From the NCBI GenBank assembly GCA_028564705.1, contig JAPXFQ010002722.1, forward strand, positions 1,736,001 to 1,800,000: a stretch of DNA of 64,000 nt. Direction: 5' to 3'. Below are positions 1-28,560 of the stretch, one piece after another (within the stretch, counting starts at the first letter, position 1; each line of letters opens with the position of its first letter). The DNA comes from Apricaphanius iberus (Eukaryota > Chordata > Actinopteri > Cyprinodontiformes > Aphaniidae). A model generated the notes under the pieces. It saw only the letters and a list, made by a program, of their open reading frames with translations. It ran no database searches and was not told the DNA's origin. The position numbers and the translations under genes are program-made.

Positions 1-1537
1 AAAATTGTTGTAATTAATTGCAGTTAACTCGTAATTTGACACCCCTAATTGTAGTAAAAAGCACAAGAACCCCTTTTCTACAGTCTTATTTTCCTCCTCC
101 TGTCACTCACAAGCAAGTGTTAACAGCAAACAGGCCAAGAGTCTAAGTCTTTCCCAGAGGGTGTTAGATGCAGAGATCAAAAGGGTTGGTGACGGGAAGC
201 AGCAGAGGAAGAGGTAGGACCAGACATATGCAAACAGGAAGAGCAAAATTGAAAGCGAAGAAGTCAGAGCAATGGGCTGCATCTTCATGTTATGATCTGT
301 CAGCACTGACAGGGGCTGAGTGGAGCTAACATGCATCTCTTGCGTCCCTCCTCCGTCGGTTTCCATGGAAACGCTATTTCTCATGCAAACACATAAGCTA
401 CGTCCTTGTCTGACTTTCTTTATTTTTCAAGCGGTCAGCATGGGGTTAAGATGGGTTGCATGAAGAAAACTAACTTGTAAATCTCTTCATATTCACTTGA
501 ATGCAACATGGCGCCATCGTTTGACTGCCTGCAGTCGGAGCATCAGACTGGAGAAAATTGGAGTTGCAGTTTTGCTCCTCCGTGGGTCCGATGTTAGACC
601 CACAATTTACTCAACTGTCATGCAGCAGTACAATTTGACTGCTGTTGCAAGACTCAAACGCAACCCTATAACGAACAGAAGTGCAGAGGCCAAGATAACA
701 ATCAGTCATTTGGAATAATCATTTCCATGAGTTTATGTTTAAGGAAACGCATCAGTGAGCTTAAGGACAACGAGTTCAGCCTGGGGTTGAATGTGGAGGT
801 CAAGGGGAGCCCCTGGTGGTTGGACGTAAAGTAACAGCAGTCTTCTTCAGCAGCCTTACTGGACATTAGTTCATGTTCATGACATGGTTTAAATAAACAG
901 CAAAATATGGAGTACATTAATAAATAAAATTCATATTTATGTAAACTTGACAAAAATCTATTTAAAACCGTATTAAAGCCACAGTCCAGAGTATTTCAGG
1001 GAGACACTTTTTTTTTGGACGCATCAGCTCCCTCCACCCCCCTCCCTTTTAATTGGGCACTGATGTGATCTCACAGCATAAGATTGTGTGCTTTATTAAT
1101 AAATTGTTATATTGATTTGCTTTATTGAGTATTTTAATGTCTTACCTGATTAGCAGAAATGTGGCCAAAACTGCATCGGTTTGAAGCCTTTTAAAATTCG
1201 CAGATAGCCCATCTCCAGTGTTGAAACGCATCTCTTTTGTAATTCGAGGGAGGAACACGTAACGGGTTAACACGCCACTCCGGTCTCTAAGGCGTTTTTC
1301 ATCAAGTTAGTCGCCGTACTTTCCTTTGTTTTTCTTTCTGAAGTTGATGTAGCCCTGGGTAGCCGTGGAGTGGCTAACTATTTAGCAGAAGTTTGCTGCG
1401 ACTGCTCCATGACCGCTCTCTGCCTTTAGAAACAGTACTGTGTGTGCGGCTTCATATCCACCGGTTTGTGCGATATGTTGATTGACAGCTGATAACTCGA
1501 ATTCTATTGGATAAAAAAATTTGACTTTCAGTGTGAA
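1..1537. other. Non-coding sequence, probably intron or upstream flank of the SH2 gene
   Basis: I see no convincing exon here on either strand. The short open frames lack splice context and family resemblance. The first 50 bases look like the eroded end of a dispersed repeat, but I cannot name it. A CpG-containing patch around 1186-1330 may also be repeat-derived. Confidence 0.4.
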
Positions 1538-2099
1538 TTAAAGTGATAGTTTGGATCTCTAAATGAATTACACATTTTAAGAATTGTATTAAATTGACCT
1601 CCTGGCCTTAAATGTTGATAAAAAATAAGTGATTTTATGAATTATAACATTACAGTATCTCAGCTATGGCTCAGAAGCCACGGTGCCGTCCACTTCAACC
1701 AATCAAGTGATGCCAACGGCTGTCAATCATCACGAACGCTGTGTGCTCGTAACTGCGCGCATGCTAAGTTTTTGGTTTACACTGAGCCTCCGAATCGAGC
1801 CTCTGCCATTAGTCCCGAGCGCAGCCATGGATCAACACTCAGCTCAAGAGCAGAAGATACCGATTTCAAACCAAAAAAGCATCCTCACCTCTGATAACTC
1901 CATTGTTGACACTCTAGTTGTTTTCTCTCTCTCCTCCACACGTCTTGGCCCATTGACCTGAAGCGTGCACGGAAAAGTGGGCGCAGCTTCAAGACCAATC
2001 AGAAAGGGAGGGGGAGGGAGCTTGTGTCGTTTTTTTTTTTTTTTTTTAATCATATCCCTTTCTTTCTTTTTTCTTACAAAGTCCAGTCTATCACTTTAA
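1538..2099. mobile_element. Candidate non-autonomous DNA transposon with TTAA termini
   Basis: The 12 bases TTAAAGTGATAG at 1538-1549 are matched exactly by their reverse complement at 2088-2099, which encloses 562 bp. Termini beginning at TTAA are typical of piggyBac-type elements, which duplicate TTAA on insertion. The interior is locally CpG-richer than its surroundings and has no credible ORF. A near copy of the right end recurs at about 2175-2190, so the true right boundary could be about 90 bp further on. The superfamily assignment is inference. Confidence 0.45.
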
Positions 2100-2605
2100 G
2101 GATCTATTAGAGGAACGAGGGAAAAATAACAAATGTTGTGAAGCACTAGCCTCCTATCATAGTACTGAACCCAACTATCATTTTAAGGATATATAAAACT
2201 TTGTTAGATAAAAAAATTATCCGGACCGCAGCTAACTAAATGTGGAAATCGTTCATTAAACTTGAACGCTTCTATACTTATGTGTGCACATCTTTTTCTG
2301 TTGCTTAATAAAGAAACAATTCTGATTTTGTCAATATGATTGTCGTTGGTGACCCTAAAATTGCATTAAAGTGTCACCAACAATCAATTTTTCCACCTCA
2401 GTTGTTTAATTTTACTCCTCAAATTTTTTTGTTGTTATTAATAGATTTTTTTCTTTTTTCACAATCAACCCTGTTGCTCAGCGTAGGCCTTATTGTTGGC
2501 CGACAGACAGACTCTGTTATCAATGCAATCCTCTCTAAAAAGACTGGAGAGTCTAGACTGATGTAGGCCCGTCTCCATCTACAGGCTGTTAAGATCTCCA
2601 TGCCC

Positions 2606-2640
<35 letters not shown>

Positions 2641-3537
2641 AGCGCCATCTTCAGGCAGGATAATGAGAGCACAAAATGCAAGACTGACCATGTACCAAAA
2701 CCAGACGTTACATTTTCAGTACAGTAACCATTTTGATACAAGCCTGTGTGGCTCTTGCCTTTAAAACAGTCCCCACCTGATACTTCATGTATGTCTGATG
2801 CTGGAAGCCTCCCTTCAGTTATTGCTTGGGAAGCGTGTCAGTGGCTGCAAACTGTTTTCTTTCCCCAAACCTTGGGGTGTTTTGACATCAATTACAGTGA
2901 TGGATGACTGTGGAAAAACAGCTGAATCCCTCCCACACATATACGCAGTTTGACCACCTCTCATGATCACCGCTCCACCCTCCAGTGTCCAGTCTTTCAG
3001 CCTTGTAGCCTATTTCTTTTCTATCCATTAATAATTCTTTCATCCGTTAGCCTCAGTGAGCAACCCTCCGTGCCTTTCTCTGTGAGCTGATTTGGCTGAG
3101 AATACACACGGTGTATACTCTGGCGGTGATGTAATCAGTGCAGGTCATCTGAAGCCCCCTTGTACCATCAAACTGTTCTCTATGGACTAGCCAGAGGAAC
3201 ATTTCTAGAGCTGACCGTAGGAGTTTGACTGCCCGTTTAATATTTAACTTGTAGAATAGTGAGTATATTGCTATTTACCCATATGGACTCTTCAGATGTG
3301 CTTGTTTGCACATTGCATCGACTCAAACAGCAACTGCTCACCAATACTTTATCAGACGTAAAACTTTATAGACACATGGAGTTGTTTGAATGCTTTGAAG
3401 GAAGTTTGCATGTGTTTTTTTTTTTTCTTTCTCTCTCAGAGGAATGTGTGCGCAGACTGATTTATGTCTCGTCTACAGTGTGTACACGTCCTTCTGTTGG
3501 ATGACTTGTACAAAGAGAGTGTGTGGGCGTGTGTTTG
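2100..3537. other. Non-coding sequence with one microsatellite
   Basis: Apart from the GTCT-repeat microsatellite near 2606-2641, nothing in this stretch is supported as an exon, RNA gene or mobile element. Confidence 0.4.
2606..2641. repeat. Tetranucleotide microsatellite (GTCT)n
   Basis: About nine uninterrupted GTCT units are visible. The antisense frame reads as a run of Asp-Arg-Gln-Thr and is not a protein. Confidence 0.9.
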
Positions 3538-4808
3538 CGAAAGCACAGCCATGGCTTTTGTTCTCACACTTTTCCACTGGTGTAGATTTAACAGATGCAC
3601 GATTTAGTAAGCTTTAGAAATACCTGCTGCATTCAAGTGACCTTAACCTGAATTCTAGCAGGACCAGAAGCAACAGGCATTGCCCAGGATGACATTGATG
3701 ATAAACTTGAGTAAAAATTACATCATTTCAGTGTTTGTTTTAGCTTTTCAAGCAACACATAAAAAATGTACTTTTATTTAAAGAAGAAAAGCAACAGGGG
3801 GAAAAAAATCAGATGCTACTACAAATATTATAGTATATTGACAAGTACAGCCATAATTGATTTTATCTTATAACTCTGAAACATGGATTAAACATCTACA
3901 AAATATAATAATTGTTTTGAAAAGCTTATTGCACCGAATGTTGTGCCGTCATTTCTAGGTTTAAAGGACTAATGTCACAAAAGGACCTTGAAAAACTCAT
4001 CCATGCATTCATCTTTATTAGGATTGTTTACTGCAACAGTGTCCTAACAGGTCTACCTAAAAAGTCGCTCAGACAGCTGTAGCTGATCCAGAACGCTGCT
4101 GCTCGCATTCTCACTAGAACCAGGAAAGGAAAGCACATCACCCCAGTTATAAAGTCCTTACACTGGCTCCCTGTAGCTCAGAGAATAGACTTTAAAACTG
4201 GGGTGATGTGCTCTCCTTTCCTGGTTCTAGTGAGTATGCAGAGCAGCAGCGTTCTGGATCAGCTACAGCTGTCTGAGCGACTTTTTAGGTAGACCTGTTA
4301 GGACACTGTTGCAGTAAACAATCCTAATAAGATGAATGCATGGATGAATTTTTTCAAAGGTACCTTTTGTGACATTAGTCCTCTTAAACCTAGAAATGAC
4401 GGCACAACATTGGTGCAATAAGCTTTTCAAAACATTATTATATTTTGTAGTAGGTCTAATCCATGTTTCAGAGTTATAAGATAAAATCAATATGGCTGTA
4501 CTTGTCAATATACTATAATATTTGTAGTAGCATCTGATTTTTTTCCCCTGTTGCTTTTCTTCTTTAAATAAAAGTACATTTTTATTGTGTTGCTGAAAGC
4601 TAAAAAAACCACTGAAATGATGTAATTTTTACTCAAGTTTATCATCAATGTCATCCTGGGCAATGCCTGTTGCTTCTGGTCCTGCTAGAATTCAGGTTAA
4701 GGTCACTTGAATGCAGCAGGTATTTCTAAAGCTTACTAAATCGTGCATCTGTTAAAATCTACACCAGTGGAGAAAGTGTGAGATAAACAAAAGCCTTGCT
4801 CTGTGCTT
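3538..4808. repeat. Large inverted duplication of an L2-type LINE segment
   Basis: A segment of about 630 bp starting near 3538 is followed by its reverse complement (about 4190-4808). It then recurs in direct orientation from about 4811. The two direct copies look almost identical over more than 600 bp. The inverted middle copy differs by scattered substitutions and small indels. The first centre leaves a loop of about 47 nt around 4150-4197, and the second leaves a loop of about 30 nt near 4778-4810. Transcription in either direction would give a very long hairpin. The segment carries LINE ORF2 sequence, read as KDLEKLIHAF and QNAAARILTRTR in the direct copies. Confidence 0.85.
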
Positions 4809-4810
4809 TC

Positions 4811-5830
4811 TGTTCTCACACTTTTCCACTGGTGTAGATTTAACAGATGCACGATTTAGTAAGCTTTAGAAATACCTGCTGCATTCAAGTGACCTTAACC
4901 TGAATTCTAGCAGGACCAGAAGCAACAGGCATTGCCCAGGATGACATTGATGATAAACTTGAGTAAAAATTACATCATTTCAGTGTTTGTTTTAGCTTTT
5001 CAAGCAACACATAAAAAATGTACTTTTATTTAAAGAAGAAAAGCAACAGGGGGAAAAAAATCAGATGCTACTACAAATATTATAGTATATTGACAAGTAC
5101 AGCCATAATTGATTTTATCTTATAACTCTGAAACATGGATTAAACATCTACAAAATATAATAATTGTTTTGAAAAGCTTATTGCACCGAATGTTGTGCCG
5201 TCATTTCTAGGTTTAAAGGACTAATGTCACAAAAGGACCTTGAAAAACTCATCCATGCATTCATCTTTATTAGGATTGTTTACTGCAACAGTGTCCTAAC
5301 AGGTCTACCTAAAAAGTCGCTCAGACAGCTGTAGCTGATCCAGAACGCTGCTGCTCGCATTCTCACTAGAACCAGGAAAGGAAAGCACATCACCCCAGTT
5401 ATAAAGTCCTTACACTGGCTCCCTGTAGCTCAGAGAATAGACTTTAAAATACTCCTACTAGTTTATAAATCACTAAATGGTTTAGCACCAAAGTATGTTG
5501 AAGACCTGTTGTCACCATACCAACCCAGCAGACCTCTCAGGTCCTCCAACTCTAGTTTACTAAACATCCCTAGAATTAGAACCAAACATGGAGAAGCAGC
5601 TTTCAGTTTCTATGCGCCACAAATCTGTAATAAACTTTCAGACAACTGCAAAGCTGCTGATTCGTTAGGTTCTTTTAAATCAAAGATTAAAACCCTTCTG
5701 TTTAGAGCTGCCTTTAAGTAATGTTCTAATACATTTTTTCTTAAATTTTCTTTTATGCTATTCCTAAATATCTGTTTTTAATTATATGCTGTTTGTTTCT
5801 CTACCACCAAATAATGTTTCTTTGCTGTTT
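4811..5830 (+). pseudogene. 3' end of an L2/CR1-group LINE reverse transcriptase ORF, broken
   Basis: The translation contains HITPVIKSLHWLPVAQRIDF and LNGLAPKYVEDLLSPYQPSR. These are characteristic of the C-terminal part of L2-type non-LTR retrotransposon ORF2 in fish. An internal stop interrupts the frame just before LIQNAAAR. The remaining open frame ends at 5721 with a TLLFRAAFK terminus. Downstream sequence around 5790-5825, containing TTTCTCTACCACCAAAT, recurs in another copy near 30695, so it belongs to the element's 3'UTR. The catalytic core is absent. This is a dead, 5'-truncated copy in host non-coding DNA. Confidence 0.75.
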
Positions 5831-6271
5831 TAGATTAACACCAGTTAAACCAGCTGATTTTAGCTGCTGAATTAGTTGTGCTATCTGCTCAGGTAGCGAG
5901 CCAGCAGTTGGTAAAAGGCTTTATGTAGCTTATCAGCTGTAGTTTAGAATTTTTCTATCTTAATAAAAGTGAAGTGTGTAGGGTTTTTTTAAATTAGTGC
6001 TGTCATTTCACAACAGGAAATATTTTTAAGCAATGGAATTCCTTTTGCATTCCTGAGAGTGAACAGTGTAGTAGCCAGCTGACCAACAGTTAGCAGCCTT
6101 CCATGCCTACTGGGACTTTAGCTCCTTTCTGATCAAAAACACTATAAGAAGACCATTATCTTGATAGCTTTTATACCAATTTCTGGCCAAAGTCTAACAA
6201 TATAGTTGATTTATTTTTAGCCTGTATTTTTAGCAGCATAAACCTATTCTTATTTTTTTTCTTCATTATAG
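5831..6271. other. Intronic sequence before an SH2-gene exon
   Basis: No feature is supported here except the T-rich tract before the splice acceptor at about 6270. Part may be LINE 3'UTR continuing from the left. Confidence 0.4.
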
Positions 6272-22538
<16,267 letters not shown>

Positions 22539-25440
22539 TGCTGTGGGGCACGTGGAAGTCGTCTGATCCCGCCACAGGACTCTCTGGGCCCATCCTCATG
22601 GCTCTGCGCTTCCCTTCCCTTCCTTCTGGGCTGAAATCACGAGAACATGAACTTTGGCATCCGAAACTGCTGATTCTTACTCACCTCGCTGGCTGATAGA
22701 TTCCAGATGGGTTTCGAAGGCCACTTTCATACGATCTCATACAAACAGACTCTGTATTCCAGATGATTTTATAACTTTGTGTTTTATTTATGCGGACGTA
22801 CATTTATCACGTTGTAGACTGATTGTCTGATGAGCATAATTTCAGAAATTGTTGAGCTCATAGCACTTAACACTCAACGAAAAAAAGAGAGGTACAACAT
22901 ATCATTGGTCACTGGGGTCAGTCTTTTATCCTACTCTGTCTGTACCCGTTTCACATATTCGAGTATCTCATTTGGATAGGCACTGTTCTTGCTTTAGTTG
23001 TATTTCAAAGGGGACTTGAAGGTAAAAGAAGAGAGGAAAAATTTATGTTGCATAATACGCAGTTATGTCCTTGTGGACCTTATATTGAATAACCTGACCG
23101 GGTATGAATCCCCAGCTGCGGGTAAACAACAGGCCTTTGAGCTTATCAGACTGATATCTCTATATTGTCATAGTGCATGTTGTCTGCTATCCATCACTGA
23201 GTGGGTGTAACACGCCAGTGACGGTGTAAGTACCACAGTGGTGAGACGGGCAGGAAATTCATGATGGATGGGTCAACCAATCTGACACAGTACAATTGGC
23301 CAAGGCTGGAGGACCAGAGCCTGTCCAAATGGACCAAATTAGCCTCACTATGCCTGTTGGGAATGGCTTTGCATGGGGGTAGAATGAAATATGCCTGCAT
23401 TGTCTACCTCAGAAAATCAATTTCATTCCCCCATCTGCAGATCAATAGGTACAATGGGATTGTAGACATCGATCTGCTCTCCCTGTGACATTCCCCATCA
23501 CCTTAAAACTGTGTCATTGGTTTTAGGAATATTTTTTTCTCCTTTCTTTATAAAATGATCAGAAATATAAAAACAACCCTTTTTGTTTCAGATCAGGAAC
23601 TGTATGTATCATCACTGTTATAAATACTATGTGATGTCAGTAACAAAGGTTTGCTTAATGCCTTATGCATGGGGGTCAAATAAGTCCACTTAGATCAGCT
23701 AATTCTGCTTTCAGCGATTGTTCTGTGACTGTTATTTATTCTGGGTAATTATTAGCGACGGTTTTTCCACTCCAGCCTGCTCACCCTCCTCCTTCTGGGC
23801 TCTTGGGATTTTTCAAGACTTGATTTTTGAGTTTGTGTTTGTTTTTTGTTGTCATCTCCTGTTCTGCTAAGTGCGCGCTTGTGGATGAGACACATATCCA
23901 ACAAGGTTGTCAAGCACCCCTCCACCCACCCATCCATCCGACCTCACAGCCACTCGACCAGCTGACACATCAATCAGTGCTGCCTGTCCGAACAGGAAAA
24001 ACACCAACCTTCAACGTATCATGCTACCACTTTGCATTTAAACCTCCAGATGTCCAACACTATGTCCACCTGTTCGCTGTTTGAATGCGTAAGAGAATGT
24101 GTGCAAATACAGTTTAACCCTGCAGGTACCTGCTTATTGTTTGTGCTCAAATGCTTTATTTGATACTAGCTCTTTGTTTCACCTCTAAACTCTTAAAAAA
24201 ACTACACTGAAAGGTGTTTTTGTTTTTCGTTTCTATCTATACCTTTTTGCACATCAAGGCAGCACTGTTTGGTTCTCGGTCCCACCCTGTTATATTTCTC
24301 CTAAGTCAAACCAAATGGATTTGCTCAAAGCGTCACATCATAGATGCAGTCTTAACACGACTGCCTAACGCACGTCTTATAACTTACAAAATACTTTACG
24401 ATGCTTTAATGAGCGCGTAACAGCAAAATGTTTTAGGTTGGAAATGACCCAAAAGATTCAGAGCTAATTATTTTGAAAGTGGAATACATTGTAGCTTTCA
24501 CCATGACTGCTGCTGTGTGCTATGCAACTATAAACTGCAGTTATTGAAATGGGAAATGGGTTGGAGTTTGTGCCTCACTGAAAAGCTTATGATGGTACAA
24601 CAGGAGGAGAGGGAACCGAATTCAGGAAAGTGACCTGGTTAGAGTCCCAGGAAGTGAGCGAACAGACGGTGCTGTCAGCAGAAACTGTGCATTCGGAGGG
24701 TGTCTCTTTGTGCTTTAATGAGGAATAGTATGTCGTCATTGTGGACCTGTGTTTTCTTGAGATAAGATAGCCGAAGATAGAGAGCAAATTTTATACTAAA
24801 CTATGTACTGTGTCCTTTCTTTGTTGCGAATGTTCAGGGTTTAGCAGATCTGATAATGACAGGAGTGGCTCTTTATTTAATTGCTGCTGCTGATGATTAC
24901 CACTCTACTAAAGGAAAGAGCCCATGTATGATGGCAGCGCTGCCTGCTGAGAGGCCTTAGCTTTTGGGGAAAAGGAAATTGGATACAAGTAGGGGAAGAG
25001 TGCAAGGGAGTCGGGGGGAAGGGACTTGTGACGAGGGGGAGGAACTTGCTGCAGTCAGCAGAGACATTCTTGACATCCTTATATTTATATTTTGGAAACC
25101 TGAAAGAGCCCCTCTCTCCATCAGAAGTGTCTTAAAGATTGTGTGGATGTGTGTTGATGTGCATGCATAAAGTTAACTGAGAGTGTGAATGCACGTGTGT
25201 CTGTATCTGCGTACATCAGCCATCGACTTGCCCCGGGTCGTCTCTCGTGTTATTGCTTTATTGTGGTAACGTGGCATGTCTGAGTTTTCCTGGTGTACAT
25301 TTTCGTGCCACGTATGTATGCACTAGTGTAACGCATCTCTGTAAAGTCCCTCATGGCCAAATGTATATACTGAATGTATTAAATGGGGACATAGAGGCAT
25401 CATGGTGCAAATTAAAATAAAGTTGGGTTTATGAGTTTAA
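22539..25440 (+). other. Probable 3'UTR of the SH2 adaptor gene
   Basis: The region after the stop is free of recognisable transposons for about 2.9 kb, unlike the introns, which suits a long conserved 3'UTR. It ends near AATAAA at 25416-25421. The exact cleavage site and UTR length are inference. Confidence 0.55.
25416..25421 (+). terminator. Candidate poly(A) signal AATAAA for the SH2 adaptor gene
   Basis: AATAAA lies in ATTAAAATAAAG, followed within 30 bases by GT- and T-rich sequence (GTTGGGTTTATGAGTTTAAC). It is the strongest-looking signal after the stop codon, but usage cannot be seen from sequence. Confidence 0.5.
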
Positions 25441-26280
25441 CTTTTGCTTTCCTGTCTGCATTCCTCACACACCAACATCAGAAGGAAGCATTGTTATTTA
25501 GTCAGACAAAAGCCTCCTTCAATAATCCTACCAACCACGGTTACCATGGCGAAGCCTCTCAATATTTAGGGAAGATGGAACATTGTTTGCATCGAGGACA
25601 GAGAGTGGCAGCTGTTACCAAGCCAGTAATCTCACACTTGTTTATTGGTCCGTTTTGTTGCCTGTTCTGTGATATAGACTATGCTTTAGTAAAAATATTA
25701 GCACTTCCTAAACTGTTTTACATATGGTCACTTTTCTAACATGTCTTCTAATGTGGTGGATCAATACAAAGTAGTGTATATTTGCAAGATGGAGGGAAAA
25801 TAATTTTTTGTTGTTCTTTTAGAAAATCAAAATCTATCAGGTTATATATTGAACCCATTTTAATATAATGCCCCAGATTTATAATTGCCTTCCGAAGTCA
25901 CCCCATTAGTCAATACAGTGTGTGTTATTTATTCTCATTACGAATCGCTTTGTTCTGGGGAGGTCTTAGAGGTTTGTTAGAGAACATCAGGGAAGAAATG
26001 GCATAATGAAGACCAAGGAACAGCGCTTAGGAACACTTAGGTCAGAGAGAAGGTTGAGAAGTTTTAAAGCAGTGTTTGTTTATAAAATGATCTGAAATTT
26101 TGAATTTTGTATATCTCAAAGAGCACAGTTAAGTCCATAATTTGAAAATGCAAAGACTGCAAAAGAAAGTGCAAATCTACCGAGACATGGCAGATGATGT
26201 GAGAATATTGTCTGGTCATTATGTCAAGGATTTAAAGTTAAGTATGGAACAATTTCATAAAAAGCTACATAAAAAATTAG
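25441..26280. other. Intergenic sequence, nothing recognised
   Basis: I see no exon, RNA gene or bounded mobile element. A short GAGAACATCAGG-type stretch near 25980 could be repeat-derived but is not classifiable. Confidence 0.4.
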
Positions 26281-26499
26281 TAATGCGTTCATGGGGCGTG
26301 TAGTGGGGTGCACAATGGAAGAAAAACGTTTCCATAAAAGATTATACAAATAAAATTATAATAAAATGTAAATTTGGATGGGCACGAAAACGCCATTATG
26401 TTTACATCTACCAGCCAGTAGCGGCTGCCGTTGCGGGTTGATAGATATGGTCTCTATGATCCAACTATATGGTCGGCACAGCTCTGCTGGCACTGGGAA

Positions 26500-26600
26500 A
26501 AATGGCGGAGTCGGCAAGTCAAACAGCTGCTTCAGAGCCCCGGAAGTATCGTTATCCGTCTCAGGAGAGGAGTGACCGGAGATGGAAACTACAGTAGATC
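26500..26600 (+). pseudogene. Repeat-borne ORF fragment (Arg/Ser-rich N-terminus)
   Basis: From ATGGCGGAG at 26503 the frame reads MAESASQTAASEPRKYRYPS, then QERSDRRWKLQ and a stop. I recall this kind of Arg-rich start from dispersed, probably transposon-derived, fish ORFs, but cannot name the family. The frame ends quickly, so it is a fragment. Confidence 0.35.
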
Positions 26601-27239
26601 TATGTGAAGCCTACACTAGATGGGCCCACATCACACAGTTCCACAGCATCAAACACACACGAAAATGGTTACTCTCCTCCAAATTTGGTAAGCTAACTCA
26701 CTTGCAAACTTGGCTAACGTTAGCAGTCAGTTAAACTCTCTATGATACATTCCTCACTGGACACTGTTCAGGTTAGTCACTGGAAGTATCGGCAGCGAAC
26801 CAGGCAACCCAACCGCCGGAATGATTGTTCTGTTCTTGCAACTACAACCTAAACACACCAGATTGTGTTCATGTTCCATATCCAACCTTTAATGCGAGAA
26901 CAACAGCTTGGGTATGATTTGTGTTATGATTTATTTCTTCATACTGTAGACTTAGTAGAGTGAGCGTTAAAGATGCCACATGCTACTAATAACTCTGACC
27001 CGCCAAGACTGGTTCACGCGTATGCATCTGTGACCCAGACTAGGTGCAAGAGTTTGGAAACTTCAGGGATGATCTTAAGTAGATAAGACGTGTTTTGGTA
27101 TCAGCATAAAATGTCTGTTTTGATTTGGGTGTGCAGGTCAGTTCATACACTGCTCAGTGTGTGCTGATGCTCCTTGTAACTCACCCCCCTACCAGAGTAT
27201 AACCCCGCCCACATTTATTTTTGAAAAACGGCTCAAAAA

Positions 27240-27720
27240 GAGGCGTTGCCTGACGGACCAGGGAACAAGTGGGTGGTGGAAGGGCTGGGCGTGGTCTGGG
27301 CTGTGACTGACATGTTGCAGCAGAGCAGAGTTAGAGAGAGCCATAGTTACGCGAGCTCCATTGCCTCAGAGGGAAACAATCTGGAGGTTGAGGTTTTTTA
27401 CTCCACTTCCTTCTCCAGAGGGAACAGAGTACAGGGAGATAGATTCTGTGGAGGAGGCGAGCAGCCCTGAGCCGTATCGTTTTCAGCCATTGTCTCGTTC
27501 TCTCTGCAGCAACAGATGCAGAGCCTGTAGCGGCATAGAATGAGTGGCGTCTCTGAGAGGTACATTGTTGTTACCAAATGTAATGATTAATATAGATTAG
27601 CTCGAGTAATTTTGTGTGACTCTGCCTCAACAGGTGCACCTGCGGCCACTGTACGTCATTGTCCACAACAGAAAATGTGTATTGCAGAGAGATGCCCAAA
27701 GCATAAATAAAGTATCCAAG
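27240..27720 (+). pseudogene. Fragments of a repeat-borne gene with a P2X7-tail-like Cys motif
   Basis: Two coding-like pieces lie in order. One, around 27340-27520, reads SHSYASSIASEGNNLEVEVF and, after a frame change, PEGTEYREIDSVEEASSPEP and YRFQPLSRS. The second follows a splice-acceptor-like CAACAG at about 27628-27633 and reads RCTCGHCTSLSTTENVYCRE. CxCGxC followed by a Cys-Arg pair resembles the zinc-binding cytoplasmic ballast domain of P2X7. That domain also occurs in multi-copy fish genes and repeats. The frame change and a stop soon after the motif indicate decay. Family identity is from memory and unverified. Confidence 0.45.
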
Positions 27721-27929
27721 CATGATGAGAAAATCATCCAGGAATGTGCAAAAAAAAAATAAATAAAAAAACTTTTCACACCATCATAATTATTGCATTA
27801 AAAATGAACTTTTAGCCCAGATTTTATTTTCCATTTACTGATATCAGTTATTCCCTTTGTCGTAGGTAATGAGCAAATGTCAGAAAATAGTAGTAACCAC
27901 CTGCATAATGGAGCACCCAGGTTTTGTGC

Positions 27930-28560
27930 TAGTGGCAGTTCATGGTAACTCGCTATGGAGGTGTGGCAGAGACTGCACGTGTTCTATACCCCACCAAGGC
28001 AGGAAGTTTGTTCCAGATAAGCTTGGTTCTCCATGTTTGGTTCTAATTCTAGGTATGATTAGACTAGACCTTGTAGACCTGAGTGGTTGGGATAGTGACA
28101 ACAGAGCTTCAGCATACTTTGGTGCTAAGCCATTTAGGCATTTATAAACTTGTAAAAGTATTTTGAAGTCTATTCTCTGAGCTACAGGGAGCCAGTGTAA
28201 GGACTTTAGAACTGGGGGGATGTGCTCCACTCTCCTGGTTTTCTTGAGGATGCGAGCAGCAGCGTTCTGGATCAGCTGCAGCTGTCTGACGTTTTAGGCA
28301 GACTTATGAAGACACTGTTAAAGTAATCTATCTGAATTGTGGCGCATCCATCCATTAATTCTCTTAATGCATTTACTTGGGGTGTGGAAGGTTTCAAAGT
28401 CACCTGGTAAAATTGTAATATAAACCTGAGTATCATCTGCAGAGTGTCAGCCGCATACTTATGGCATGGTAATATGGGTAATATAGGAGCGTCTAGATGT
28501 TAAACTGTAGGGGCCCCAAAATGGAACCCTGTTTTCTTTTAGTTATGCTCCCATAGGTGA
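27930..28560 (-). pseudogene. Antisense L2-type LINE fragment
   Basis: The antisense frame reads HIPPVLKSLHWLPVAQRIDF, then KCLNGLAPKYAEALLS and IIPRIRTKHGEPS, the same region as the 4811-5830 LINE. Further right (28250-28560) the antisense continues into upstream ORF sequence; CAGCTGCAGCTGTCTGA on + complements the LQLIQ region. Stops and deletions break it. Confidence 0.75.
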
